Of a DNA stretch of 64,000 nucleotides, positions 36,341-45,138 are shown one piece after another. Source of the DNA: an uncultured Flavobacteriaceae bacterium. Lineage in GTDB: Bacteria; Bacteroidota; Bacteroidia; Flavobacteriales; Flavobacteriaceae. The number at the start of each line of letters is the position of its first letter. The stretch's first letter is position 1. Position numbers and translations under genes: made by a program. The notes below the pieces were generated by a model. That model saw only the letters and a list, made by a program, of their open reading frames with translations. It was not told where the DNA came from and made no database searches. The stretch lies in contig CAJIZJ010000012.1 of NCBI GenBank assembly GCA_905181825.1, positions 57,814-121,813 of the forward strand, read 5' to 3'.

Positions 36341-36442
36341 ATGGTTTGTAAACAAGAAATTTATTTACGCCCAACATTAGGGCAAATAGATGCTAAAATC
36401 ATGCAATTGGGGCAACATTTTGGTCATCATTTTTCTAATTAA
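36341..36442 (+). CDS. Possible 33-aa small ORF
   Basis: ATG at 36341 opens a 33-codon frame ending in TAA, with sequence features MVCKQEIYLRP and QHFGHHFSN (four His, one Cys). It fills the gap before the PETase-like gene. It could be a small peptide, a leader peptide or chance; nothing else supports it. Confidence 0.2.
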   Translation: MVCKQEIYLRPTLGQIDAKIMQLGQHFGHHFSN

Positions 36443-36453
36443 TCTAATAAGGA

Positions 36454-37560
36454 ATTAAAAATTTAAAAAAAATAATAATAGCTTGTTTGTTCATGCTCGC
36501 TTCAACACAATTTACAAGTGTTGTTATTGCACAATGTGATGATGTCACATTTGAAAGCTTGACAAACCCTGGACCGTTTGAGGTTCAAACTCTTAATGAG
36601 TCTGATGGAATCCGTAATGGACCTGACTATTTTGGGGCCACTATCTACTATCCTACAAATGCCAATCCACCGTTTGCAAGCATTGCCATTGTGCCTGGTT
36701 TTACAGCCCAACCATCAAGTGTTGAAAATTGGGGCCCTTTTTATGCTTCACATGGAATTGTTACCATTATTATAGGAACCAATAATATTTTTGATTTCCC
36801 AGAAGCCAGAGCCTATGCCTTATTAGATGCCTTAGAAACCATTAGATATGAAAACACTAGAGCGACGTCTCCTCTTGAAGGGGCTCTAAATTTAGCCCAA
36901 TTAGCAGTCAGTGGACACTCTATGGGTGGTGGTGGTGCACAAAGAGCGGCTGTTTTAGATAGTTCTATCGCCGGCGTTGTAGCCTTATGCCCTTTCCTAA
37001 TAAATACCAATTTAAATCATGGAAGTCCTGTCTTAATTTTTAGTGGTCAAAACGATCCTACAGCCCCCCCCTCAACACAAGCTGACATTCATTATAATTC
37101 TACACCAGAAGAAACAGATAAACTGCTTTTTGAAGTTGAAAACGGATATCATTCTGTTGCTAACTCTCCTACTGGGGGAAACGGTGTAATTGGAAAAGTA
37201 GCACTTTCATGGATTAAGTTGTATGTAGAAAAAAATGACTGTTATTGCCCATTACTTACCGAAAACCTTTTGCTAAATCCAACGGAGGCCTCTAAGGTTG
37301 AATACAATTTTGAATGTGAACTACTTGGAATTAATACGACACAACAATCTATTAAAGTGTATCCAAATCCCACAAATAACCTAATTAACTTAAAAATAAA
37401 TGAGAACGTTGACTACGAACTTATTTCTCCTCTAGGTCAGCGCATATTTAAAGGCACTCTTAGAGGCTTAAATAAACAAATTGACTTATCCCAACTCGAC
37501 CAGGGATTGTATTACTTATGTGTGAATAATCTAACAATTAAAGTAATAAAGCAAAATTAA
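36454..37560 (+). CDS. Secreted PETase/cutinase-like polyester hydrolase with T9SS sorting domain
   Basis: An exported alpha/beta hydrolase (368 residues from an ATT start). Numbering from that start: oxyanion PGFTAQPSS (Phe83), nucleophile GHSMGGGG (Ser156, Met157), acid Asp201 (GQNDPTAP) and base His233 (YHSVANS). The Ser-Asp and Asp-His spacings, 45 and 32, are almost those of Ideonella PETase. The Trp at Ser+25 in PETase is Phe here, and PETase's extra disulphide Cys are absent. The C-terminal ~70 residues (KVYPNPTNNLINLKI ... LDQGLYYLCV) are a T9SS sorting domain. The only other starts, TTG 36487 and ATG 36493, would remove the basic part of the signal peptide (KNLKKIIIACLFML). Polyester or cutin-like esters are the inferred substrates. 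Confidence 0.85.
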   Translation: MKNLKKIIIACLFMLASTQFTSVVIAQCDDVTFESLTNPGPFEVQTLNESDGIRNGPDYFGATIYYPTNANPPFASIAIVPGFTAQPSSVENWGPFYASHGIVTIIIGTNNIFDFPEARAYALLDALETIRYENTRATSPLEGALNLAQLAVSGHSMGGGGAQRAAVLDSSIAGVVALCPFLINTNLNHGSPVLIFSGQNDPTAPPSTQADIHYNSTPEETDKLLFEVENGYHSVANSPTGGNGVIGKVALSWIKLYVEKNDCYCPLLTENLLLNPTEASKVEYNFECELLGINTTQQSIKVYPNPTNNLINLKINENVDYELISPLGQRIFKGTLRGLNKQIDLSQLDQGLYYLCVNNLTIKVIKQN

Positions 37561-37685
37561 TTAGTTAGGTGTTTAATTTTATTAATAGAGCGCTCTTTGT
37601 TTGTCTCAATTTTAAAAATATATTAATTATAGTTTTTCATTTAAAGTTTATACCTAAATTTATAAACTGTCTATAATTATATATT

Positions 37686-40661
37686 ATGTTAAAAAAACTT
37701 TTATCTATTAGTGTGTTTTTTATTGCTCTTTCGTTGTCAGCACAAGATTATTTCCCAAAGAACGATGGAGTAAAGACTAAAAACACAAATTTCACAGCCT
37801 TCATAAATGCTGAAATTTTTATCACCCCTACCAATCGTGTTGAAAATGGAACCTTATTAATTCAAGAAGGTCGGATCATTCAAGTTGGTATTAATGTTAA
37901 ACTTCCTATAAATACAGTAGTAATAGATTTGGAAGGGAAATCTATATATCCCTCATTTATAGATATTTATTCTGATTTTGGAATTGTAAAACCGAAGCGT
38001 AAAAGTACTAGTGGCCGCTCCACACAATATGCTGCAAGTCGAGAAGGGTTTTACTGGAACGATCATGTACGTCCTGAACAAAACGCTATCGATGAATTTA
38101 AATACAATAATAAAGCAGCTAAAAGCTTACTAGAAGCAGGTTTTGGGGTCGTCAACACTCACATTCAGGATGGAATCGTACGTGGAACAGGGGTCTTAAT
38201 TGCATTGGATTCAAAAGGATCTGACTCGCAGCGCATACTATCAGGTCAGTCGGCACAGTATATCTCCTTTTCAAGAAGTGTGCTTTCGCAACAGTCATAT
38301 CCGTCTTCAATTATGGGATCTATGGCATTATTAAGGCAACTCAATCACGATGCTGATTGGTATGAAAAAGGAAACGTTACAACTAAAGACCGCTCTATAG
38401 AAGCGTTTAATCAACATAAAAACAAAGTGCAGATTTTTGAAGCAGGCAGCAGAGCTAATGCACTGAGAGCAGATGCCGTAGGAGATGCCTTTGGAGTGCA
38501 GTATGTGATTCTTGGGGGAGGCGATGAATATGAACGCATCAATGATATAATAAACACACAAGCAATGTTTATCCTCCCTTTAAACTTCCCAAAAGCTTAT
38601 AATGTTGAAGATTCTTTTTTAACAAATTCGTTAGAATTAGAGGCGATGAAAGAATGGAACCAACGTCCTGGAAATCCTATGGCTTTAGACCTGTCTGGAG
38701 TTTCATTTGCATTTACAACTAAGGGATTAAAGTCTATGAAAGACTTTAAGATAAACTTATTAAAAGCAATTAATTATGGATTGGACAAGGTGACTGCCTT
38801 AGAGGCCTTGACCACTGAGCCTGCAAAAATTTTAGGAAACCAAAAACTTGGTAATTTAAATGTTGATAGCTATGCAAATTTCTTAATTACTTCAGGAGAT
38901 ATTTTTGCAGCTGAAACAACTCTTTACGAAAATTGGGTTAATGGATCAAGAACGATTATTACCCCACTTTCCAAAACAGACATTAGAGGAGACTACCGCT
39001 TTACAATTAATAAAGACACCTATAAACTTAAAATCAGTGGTACTTTGAGTAAACTTAAATCAGAAGTCACATCAGATTCATTGAAATTAAGCAGTAGTCT
39101 CAACTATCAGAATGATTGGATGCATTTAATGTTTTCAATGAAAGACACTACGAGTCAACAGTTTATAAGATTGAATGCGAAAATTTTATCAACAATAGAA
39201 TCAATCAAAGGAAAAGCAACCTTAGTGGATGGCTCCACCCCTAGTGTAGAACTGAGAAAAGTAGTAGACACGACCAAAACATCAAAAACTACTAAGAAAA
39301 AAGAGAGCAGCCCTCCTATTGTTGTCCCTGTTAGTTATCCAAATGGGGCCTATGGTTTTTCAAAACTCCCACAATCGGAGACCATCCTATTTAAAAATGC
39401 TACAGTATGGACAAATGAATTGGAAGGCATCTTAGAAGCTACAGATGTATTAGTGAAAAATGGACAGATCTCAAAAATTGGAAAGGGTCTAAAAAGTAAA
39501 AAAGCGCTTATAGTTGATGCGACTGGAAAGCATTTAACATCTGGTATTGTAGATGAGCATTCACACATAGCTGCAGCAAGCATAAATGAAGGCGGGCAAA
39601 ACTCTTCTGCTGAAGTAAGTATTGAGGATGTGATAGACGCTGATGATGTTGATATTTATCGAAATTTAGCCGGCGGTGTTACATCCATTCAAATCTTGCA
39701 TGGATCCGCTAACCCTATTGGGGGGCGCTCGGCTATTATAAAGTTAAAATGGGGCGCACCAGCTAAAGAACTAATTTATAATCAAAGTCCTAAATTTATA
39801 AAGTTTGCATTGGGCGAAAACGTAAAACAATCTAATTGGGGAGGATACATTAGATTTCCACAAACACGAATGGGCGTTGAACAACTATACATTGATTACT
39901 TCACAAGAGCGAAAGCTTATGACACCAAACAAAAAAGCGGAAAACCCTACCGAAAGGATGTTGAGATGGAAGTACTTGCTCAAATTCTTAATAAAGAACG
40001 CTTTATTAGTTGCCATTCATATATCCAAAGTGAGATTAATATGCTTATGAAAGTAGCTGATAAATTCAACTTTAACATTAATACCTTCACCCACATACTT
40101 GAAGGATATAAGGTAGCTGACAAAATGAAAGCACATGGTGTAGGCGCCTCTACTTTTAGCGATTGGTGGGCCTATAAATACGAGGTTAATGATGCGATTC
40201 CCTATAATGCCTCTATATTAAACGCTATGGGAATTGTGACAGCCATTAACAGTGATGATGCCGAAATGTCTCGACGCCTAAATCAAGAAGCCGCTAAGGC
40301 TGTTAAATACGGAGGTACATCTGAACAAGATGCTTGGAAGATGGTGACACTCAACCCAGCCAAACTACTTCACATTGACCACCGTGTAGGGAGTATAAAG
40401 GTAGGGAAAGATGCCGATCTTGTACTTTGGAGCGAACATCCCTTGTCAATTTATGCAAAAGCTGAAAAAACATTGATTGAAGGCGTAACTTATTTTGATA
40501 TAGAACGTGACAAAAAAATGAGAACTGCTATTCAATCTGAAAGAAATTATCTAATAGAGATGATGTTAAAAGAAAAGAATAAGGGAATGAAAACTCAACC
40601 AATCAAGAAAAAAGACAAGCAGTTGCTACACTGTGATTCTATGAATTTCAACCAACTATAA
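37686..40661 (+). CDS. Exported two-domain amidohydrolase family protein
   Basis: A 991-residue protein with a signal peptide (LLSISVFFIALSLSAQ). The first half (about 40-430) is an amidohydrolase-like TIM barrel that has lost the HxH metal motif (FIDIYSDFG stands there); a Ser/Lys-rich beta segment with disordered tract follows; the second half (about 565-970) is a complete-looking amidohydrolase with DEHSHIAAAS (His625, His627), FTHILEGYKV and INSDDAEMS. The natural substrate is not recognisable; related pairs are annotated only as amidohydrolase or imidazolonepropionase-like. It precedes a third amidohydrolase-like gene by 11 bases. Confidence 0.85.
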   Translation: MLKKLLSISVFFIALSLSAQDYFPKNDGVKTKNTNFTAFINAEIFITPTNRVENGTLLIQEGRIIQVGINVKLPINTVVIDLEGKSIYPSFIDIYSDFGIVKPKRKSTSGRSTQYAASREGFYWNDHVRPEQNAIDEFKYNNKAAKSLLEAGFGVVNTHIQDGIVRGTGVLIALDSKGSDSQRILSGQSAQYISFSRSVLSQQSYPSSIMGSMALLRQLNHDADWYEKGNVTTKDRSIEAFNQHKNKVQIFEAGSRANALRADAVGDAFGVQYVILGGGDEYERINDIINTQAMFILPLNFPKAYNVEDSFLTNSLELEAMKEWNQRPGNPMALDLSGVSFAFTTKGLKSMKDFKINLLKAINYGLDKVTALEALTTEPAKILGNQKLGNLNVDSYANFLITSGDIFAAETTLYENWVNGSRTIITPLSKTDIRGDYRFTINKDTYKLKISGTLSKLKSEVTSDSLKLSSSLNYQNDWMHLMFSMKDTTSQQFIRLNAKILSTIESIKGKATLVDGSTPSVELRKVVDTTKTSKTTKKKESSPPIVVPVSYPNGAYGFSKLPQSETILFKNATVWTNELEGILEATDVLVKNGQISKIGKGLKSKKALIVDATGKHLTSGIVDEHSHIAAASINEGGQNSSAEVSIEDVIDADDVDIYRNLAGGVTSIQILHGSANPIGGRSAIIKLKWGAPAKELIYNQSPKFIKFALGENVKQSNWGGYIRFPQTRMGVEQLYIDYFTRAKAYDTKQKSGKPYRKDVEMEVLAQILNKERFISCHSYIQSEINMLMKVADKFNFNINTFTHILEGYKVADKMKAHGVGASTFSDWWAYKYEVNDAIPYNASILNAMGIVTAINSDDAEMSRRLNQEAAKAVKYGGTSEQDAWKMVTLNPAKLLHIDHRVGSIKVGKDADLVLWSEHPLSIYAKAEKTLIEGVTYFDIERDKKMRTAIQSERNYLIEMMLKEKNKGMKTQPIKKKDKQLLHCDSMNFNQL

Positions 40662-40672
40662 ACACAAAACAC

Positions 40673-41971
40673 ATGAAACTTATAAAATTAATAACTATTA
40701 TAACTGTTTGTGTAGCTATAGGAAATGCACAACAAACCCCAGCTGATAAACAATCCAAATCAATTGCAATTATTGGGGCTACCGCACATATTGGAAATGG
40801 AGAGATCATTAAAAACAGCCTTGTGTCTTTTGATAAAGGGGTTATTCTAAACATCTCAAAATACACCGGTAATGAAGATCTATCAAAAATGGAAGTCATT
40901 AACGCATTTGAGCAACATATATACCCAGGGTTTATAGTACCCAATTCTACTTTAGGGTTAATAGAAATTGATGCCGTCAGAGCAACTGACGATGAAGAAG
41001 AGGTTGGAACCTGGAATCCACACATTCGGAGCTTAATTGCTTACAATGCAGAATCTAAGGTTGTTGAAAGTATGCGTCCTAATGGCGTGCTTATGGCACA
41101 AATTACCCCCAGAGGTGGTCGGATTTCTGGCACTTCTTCAGTTGTACAACTAGATGCTTGGAATTGGGAAGATGCCGTAGTTAAAGAAGATGATGGAATT
41201 CATTTAAATTGGCCAAGCACATTGAGTCGTGGTCGAAGGTCGATGGAAGAAGATCGAGGATTAAAAAGCAATCCAAAATATAAAAGTCAAACTGCAGAAA
41301 TAGAAACTTATTTTAAGCAATCTAAAGCAAACTCAAAAAGCAATGAAGGGTCGCAAAACCTCCCACTAAATGCTATGAATGGCTTATTTGATAACTCAAA
41401 ATCACTTTTTATTCACGTTAATGACGAAAAAGGGATTATTGATGCAGTTGAATTCTCAAAAAAACAAGGCATTACAAAAACAGTCATTGTTGGTGGTTAT
41501 GAAACGTATAAACTTGCTGCATATTTAAAAGAAAACAAAGTGGCGGTACTTCTGCAACGCGTACACTCAATGCCAAGTAACGACGATCATGATTACGACC
41601 TTCCATTTAAAATGGCAAAAATATTAGTTGATGAAGGTGTCATAGTAGCTCTAGAAACAAGTGGAGACATGGAACGGATGAACTCTAGAAACCTACCTTT
41701 CTATGCAGGTACAACAGTGGCATACGGGCTTTCAAAAGAACAGGCACTTCAGTTAATCACTCTGAACACAGCCAAAATATTAGGAATTGACGCTAGATAT
41801 GGTTCTTTAGAAGTTGGAAAAAGTGCCACCTTATTTGTTAGCAAAGGGGATGCTTTAGATATGCGAACGAACCACTTAATAAATGCATTTATTGATGGCA
41901 GAAAAATAAGCTTAGAGACCCATCAAACTGAGTTATGGAAACGCTATTCAAAAAAATACAGTCATCAGTAA
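40673..41971 (+). CDS. Exported amidohydrolase-like protein lacking the HxH metal motif
   Basis: A 432-residue protein with a signal peptide (LIKLITIITVCVAIGNA then Q) and an amidohydrolase fold (IIGATAHIGNGEIIKNSLVSFDKG; HIYPGFIVPNSTLGLIEID; KEQALQLITLNTAKILGIDA; LEVGKSATLFVSKGDAL). The position of the His-x-His motif is PNSTLG, so the first metal site is missing. It is co-transcribed with the two-domain protein upstream and may form a complex with it. Catalytic activity on its own is doubtful. Confidence 0.82.
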   Translation: MKLIKLITIITVCVAIGNAQQTPADKQSKSIAIIGATAHIGNGEIIKNSLVSFDKGVILNISKYTGNEDLSKMEVINAFEQHIYPGFIVPNSTLGLIEIDAVRATDDEEEVGTWNPHIRSLIAYNAESKVVESMRPNGVLMAQITPRGGRISGTSSVVQLDAWNWEDAVVKEDDGIHLNWPSTLSRGRRSMEEDRGLKSNPKYKSQTAEIETYFKQSKANSKSNEGSQNLPLNAMNGLFDNSKSLFIHVNDEKGIIDAVEFSKKQGITKTVIVGGYETYKLAAYLKENKVAVLLQRVHSMPSNDDHDYDLPFKMAKILVDEGVIVALETSGDMERMNSRNLPFYAGTTVAYGLSKEQALQLITLNTAKILGIDARYGSLEVGKSATLFVSKGDALDMRTNHLINAFIDGRKISLETHQTELWKRYSKKYSHQ

Positions 41972-41999
41972 TTGATTTATTAATTGAAAAATAAAATAC

Positions 42000-42007
42000 T
42001 ATTTTTG
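42000..42007 (+). promoter_or_regulatory. -7 box (TATTTTTG) of the TrmH-family gene
   Basis: Fits TAnnTTTG and ends 4 bases before the ATG at 42012; the mRNA would be leaderless or nearly so. Confidence 0.6.
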
Positions 42008-42011
42008 CAAT

Positions 42012-42809
42012 ATGGTAAAAACGATAAGTAGTCTTCAAAATCCGTTTATAAAACAATTAGTTCAGCTTAAAGAAAAGTCAAAACTAAGAAAACAGACAGG
42101 TCTATTTATCATTGAAGGAAAACGTGAAGTTTCTTTAGCTATCAAAGGGAATTATACACTCGAAACGCTCTATTATTATGCCGATTTATTTTCAGCCTCG
42201 GAAGCTGCAGCGCTAGAAGCTTACGGAATAGATATTATTGAAATTTCTAAACCTGTGTATGAAAAAGTAGCTCATAGAGAAACTACCGAAGGGGTTATTG
42301 CCGTTGCCAAAGCTAAAGACTTGAGCTTAGAAAACTTAAAATTAAGCTCTGAAAACCCCTTGATATTAGTCGCTGAATCTCCTGAGAAACCTGGAAATAT
42401 TGGCGCTTTATTACGAACTGCTGATGCTGCTAATATAGATGCCGTTATAATAGTAAATCCATTAACAGACTTTTACAACCCAAATATTATAAGATCTAGT
42501 GTTGGAGGTGTATTTACAGTACCCTTGGCTACTGGATCAACTAAAGAAGTAATTGCATACTTGAAACGTAACAATATTTCTATTTATTCTGCTATACTTC
42601 AAGAATCTGTTCCCTATGACACTATTGATTTCAGAACACCCTCTGCCCTAGTAATTGGCACTGAGTCCACTGGACTGACTGAAGAATGGCGAAATGATTC
42701 TACTGCAAAAATTCGAATTCCTATGGAAGGAAAATTAGATTCTATGAATTTATCTGTTGCCGCAGGAATTCTCATATTTGAAGCCAAAAGACAACGTAAA
42801 CATATCTAA
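42012..42809 (+). CDS. TrmH/SpoU family RNA 2'-O-methyltransferase
   Basis: A SPOUT-class methyltransferase that uses S-adenosylmethionine to modify rRNA or tRNA ribose. The N-terminal RNA-binding part has KQTGLFIIEGKREVSLAI; the knot domain has ESPEKPGNIGALLRTADAAN (motif 1), VIGTESTGLTEEW (motif 2) and IPMEGKLDSMNLSVAAGILI (motif 3). The 265-residue length fits the RlmB/TrmH-like group. The exact target nucleotide is not decided by sequence. Its promoter abuts the start. Confidence 0.92.
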   Translation: MVKTISSLQNPFIKQLVQLKEKSKLRKQTGLFIIEGKREVSLAIKGNYTLETLYYYADLFSASEAAALEAYGIDIIEISKPVYEKVAHRETTEGVIAVAKAKDLSLENLKLSSENPLILVAESPEKPGNIGALLRTADAANIDAVIIVNPLTDFYNPNIIRSSVGGVFTVPLATGSTKEVIAYLKRNNISIYSAILQESVPYDTIDFRTPSALVIGTESTGLTEEWRNDSTAKIRIPMEGKLDSMNLSVAAGILIFEAKRQRKHI

Positions 42810-42897
42810 AAAGAGGGTTGAAAAACTGTTAAAATAATTTGTGTAAAAACTAAGAATTGTTATTGCGTGTTTCGTTTGATTGTAGTAATTTTAAATT

Positions 42898-45114
42898 ATG
42901 ACAGAGGAGGAAATCGCAACGGAAAATTCAGCTATAGCAAAGGAGTATAAAGAACTACTAAAAATTAGTTACAGAACTCTTACTGCTAAAGACAAAAAGC
43001 TAATCAGAAAAGCATTTGAAGTGGCGCTTGATGCCCATTCCGATCAACGTCGTAAATCTGGAGAAGCTTATATATTTCATCCCATCGCAGTCGCAAAAAT
43101 AGTAGCTTCAGAAATTGGTTTAGATGCCAATTCAATTGCAGCAGCCCTACTTCATGATGTTGTAGAGGATTGCCCACGCTACACCATAGACGACATTCAA
43201 CAACTTTTTGGAGAAACTGTAGCTAGAATTGTAAATGGCCTGACTAAAATATCAAACATAAAAAAAGACATGAATGTGTCAATGCAAGCTGAGAATTTTA
43301 GACGAATGCTTCTCACACTTCATGATGATATCCGAGTTATTATTATAAAAATTGCTGATCGACTTCACAATATGCAAACGATTCATTCTATGCGTGAAGA
43401 CAAGCAATTGAAAATTGCTTCTGAAACTCTCTATATATATGCACCTCTTGCACATAAAATAGGGCTATATAATATTAAAACTGAGCTTGAAGATCTGGCT
43501 TTAAAATATACAGAGCCAGAGATTTATAACGGAATTGTAAATAAACTTAAGGAAAGTAAAGAAGAACAAGATGTTTACATAAAAGACATCAGCAAGGTTC
43601 TGACAAAAGCCCTTAACAAAGAGAAATTAAAGTATGAAATAAAAGGGCGTCCAAAATCAATTTTTTCAATACGAAGAAAAATAAGGGATCAAGGCGTTTC
43701 TTTTGAAGAGGTATACGACAAATTTGCGGTAAGGATCATTTACAAGTCTGATATTAAAGATGAAAAGTTTTTGGCATGGAAAATTTACTCTATAGTTACC
43801 GATCACTTTAGACCCAATCCTATTCGTTTACGGGACTGGATTTCGGCACCAAAATCTACAGGCTATGAAGCATTACATATTACTGTCATGGGGCCTAAAG
43901 GACGTTGGGTAGAAGTTCAAATTAGGAGTGAACGAATGAACGAAATTGCTGAAAAAGGATACGCTGCACATTACAAGTATAAAGAAGGGGAAAAAGAACA
44001 AGACGAAAATCTAGAGAGTTGGATTGGAAAGCTTCAAGAAGTGATAGAAAACCCAGATTCAAATGCTGTTGAATTTGTAGAACAGTTTAAACTTAATCTT
44101 TACGCCAAAGAAATATTTGTTTTCACTCCTAACGGAGATTTGAAATCGCTCCCAAAAGATGCAACTCCTTTAGATTTCTCTTTTAGTATACACACCGAAA
44201 TTGGAATGAAAACAAGGGGAGCCAAAGTAAACGGCAAATTAGTACCTCTTAACCATGTATTACAAAGTGGTGACCAAGTAGATATCATAACTTCAGAAAA
44301 TGCAAAACCAACCTCTAACTGGTTAGATTATGTCACTACTACACGTGCAAAAAGCAAGATAAAATCATCTCTTAAAGAAGAAAAGAAAACCATTGCAGAG
44401 GATGGAAAAGAAATTTTAAGACGGAAACTGAAACAGTTAAAAATTTCATTAAATGAAAAATCCATAAATGAACTGGTAAGTTATTTTAATCTAAATACCA
44501 GTTTGGATTTATTTTACAGAGTTGGAATTAGCAGTATTGATAATACGATGTTAAAAAGCTTTGCAGCTTCAAGAAGTAATGCACTTGTAAGTTTTATAAA
44601 AAACAAAATTTCTCGCAATAAAGGGCTCATAAAAGAGTCCGTCGAAAAAGATGAAATCACTTCTAAATACGACATGCTCGTATTTGGCAAAGAAGAAGAG
44701 AAACTAAATTATAGACTTTCATCATGTTGCAATCCAATTCCTGGAGATATGGTCTTTGGATTTCTTAGCATAAAGGAAGGTATTAAAATTCATAAAAAAG
44801 TATGTCCCAATGCCTTAAGCCTGCAGTCTAACTATGCTTATAGGATTATGTCTGCAAAATGGATTGACTCATCTCAGCAAGTATTTAGAGCGATTGTTAA
44901 GCTTACAGGCATTGACAGGCTTGGCTTGGTTAATTCTATAACAAAAGTAATCTCTGAGAATATGAATGTAAATATTAAAAGCATAAAATTTGACACCGAC
45001 AGCGGGTTATTTAACGGAGAAATTACTGTTGAAGTAAATAATAATAACTTTGTTGAAAAGCTGATGGAGCGTTTACAAAAAATAAATGGTATCGAAAAAG
45101 TGTATAGAGTCTAA
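42898..45114 (+). CDS. rsh: Bifunctional (p)ppGpp synthetase/hydrolase (Rel/SpoT homolog)
   Basis: The stringent-response enzyme, 738 residues. The HD hydrolase domain (about 40-190) keeps HPIAVAKIVA, LLHDVVEDCP and KIADRLHNM; the synthetase domain (about 230-350) has GRPKSIFSIRRKI and YDKFAVRIIY; a TGS domain follows around 400 (IFVFTPNGDLKSLPK), then the conserved-Cys region SSCCNPIPGDMVFGF and a C-terminal ACT domain. Both active sites look intact, so it should make and degrade ppGpp. It lies upstream of the Fur-like regulator, followed by purA; purine enzymes are classic ppGpp targets. Confidence 0.95.
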   Translation: MTEEEIATENSAIAKEYKELLKISYRTLTAKDKKLIRKAFEVALDAHSDQRRKSGEAYIFHPIAVAKIVASEIGLDANSIAAALLHDVVEDCPRYTIDDIQQLFGETVARIVNGLTKISNIKKDMNVSMQAENFRRMLLTLHDDIRVIIIKIADRLHNMQTIHSMREDKQLKIASETLYIYAPLAHKIGLYNIKTELEDLALKYTEPEIYNGIVNKLKESKEEQDVYIKDISKVLTKALNKEKLKYEIKGRPKSIFSIRRKIRDQGVSFEEVYDKFAVRIIYKSDIKDEKFLAWKIYSIVTDHFRPNPIRLRDWISAPKSTGYEALHITVMGPKGRWVEVQIRSERMNEIAEKGYAAHYKYKEGEKEQDENLESWIGKLQEVIENPDSNAVEFVEQFKLNLYAKEIFVFTPNGDLKSLPKDATPLDFSFSIHTEIGMKTRGAKVNGKLVPLNHVLQSGDQVDIITSENAKPTSNWLDYVTTTRAKSKIKSSLKEEKKTIAEDGKEILRRKLKQLKISLNEKSINELVSYFNLNTSLDLFYRVGISSIDNTMLKSFAASRSNALVSFIKNKISRNKGLIKESVEKDEITSKYDMLVFGKEEEKLNYRLSSCCNPIPGDMVFGFLSIKEGIKIHKKVCPNALSLQSNYAYRIMSAKWIDSSQQVFRAIVKLTGIDRLGLVNSITKVISENMNVNIKSIKFDTDSGLFNGEITVEVNNNNFVEKLMERLQKINGIEKVYRV

Positions 45115-45122
45115 AATTAGTT

Positions 45123-45130
45123 TAAATTTG
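45123..45130 (+). promoter_or_regulatory. -7 box (TAAATTTG) of the Fur-family gene
   Basis: Fits TAnnTTTG and ends 8 bases before the ATG at 45139, implying a leader of at most a few bases. Confidence 0.55.
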
Positions 45131-45138
45131 ACACTATT

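Noticed and set aside
36487..36495. TTG or ATG as the start of the PETase-like gene
   Set aside because: Both remove the positively charged signal-peptide N-terminus that the upstream in-frame codons encode.
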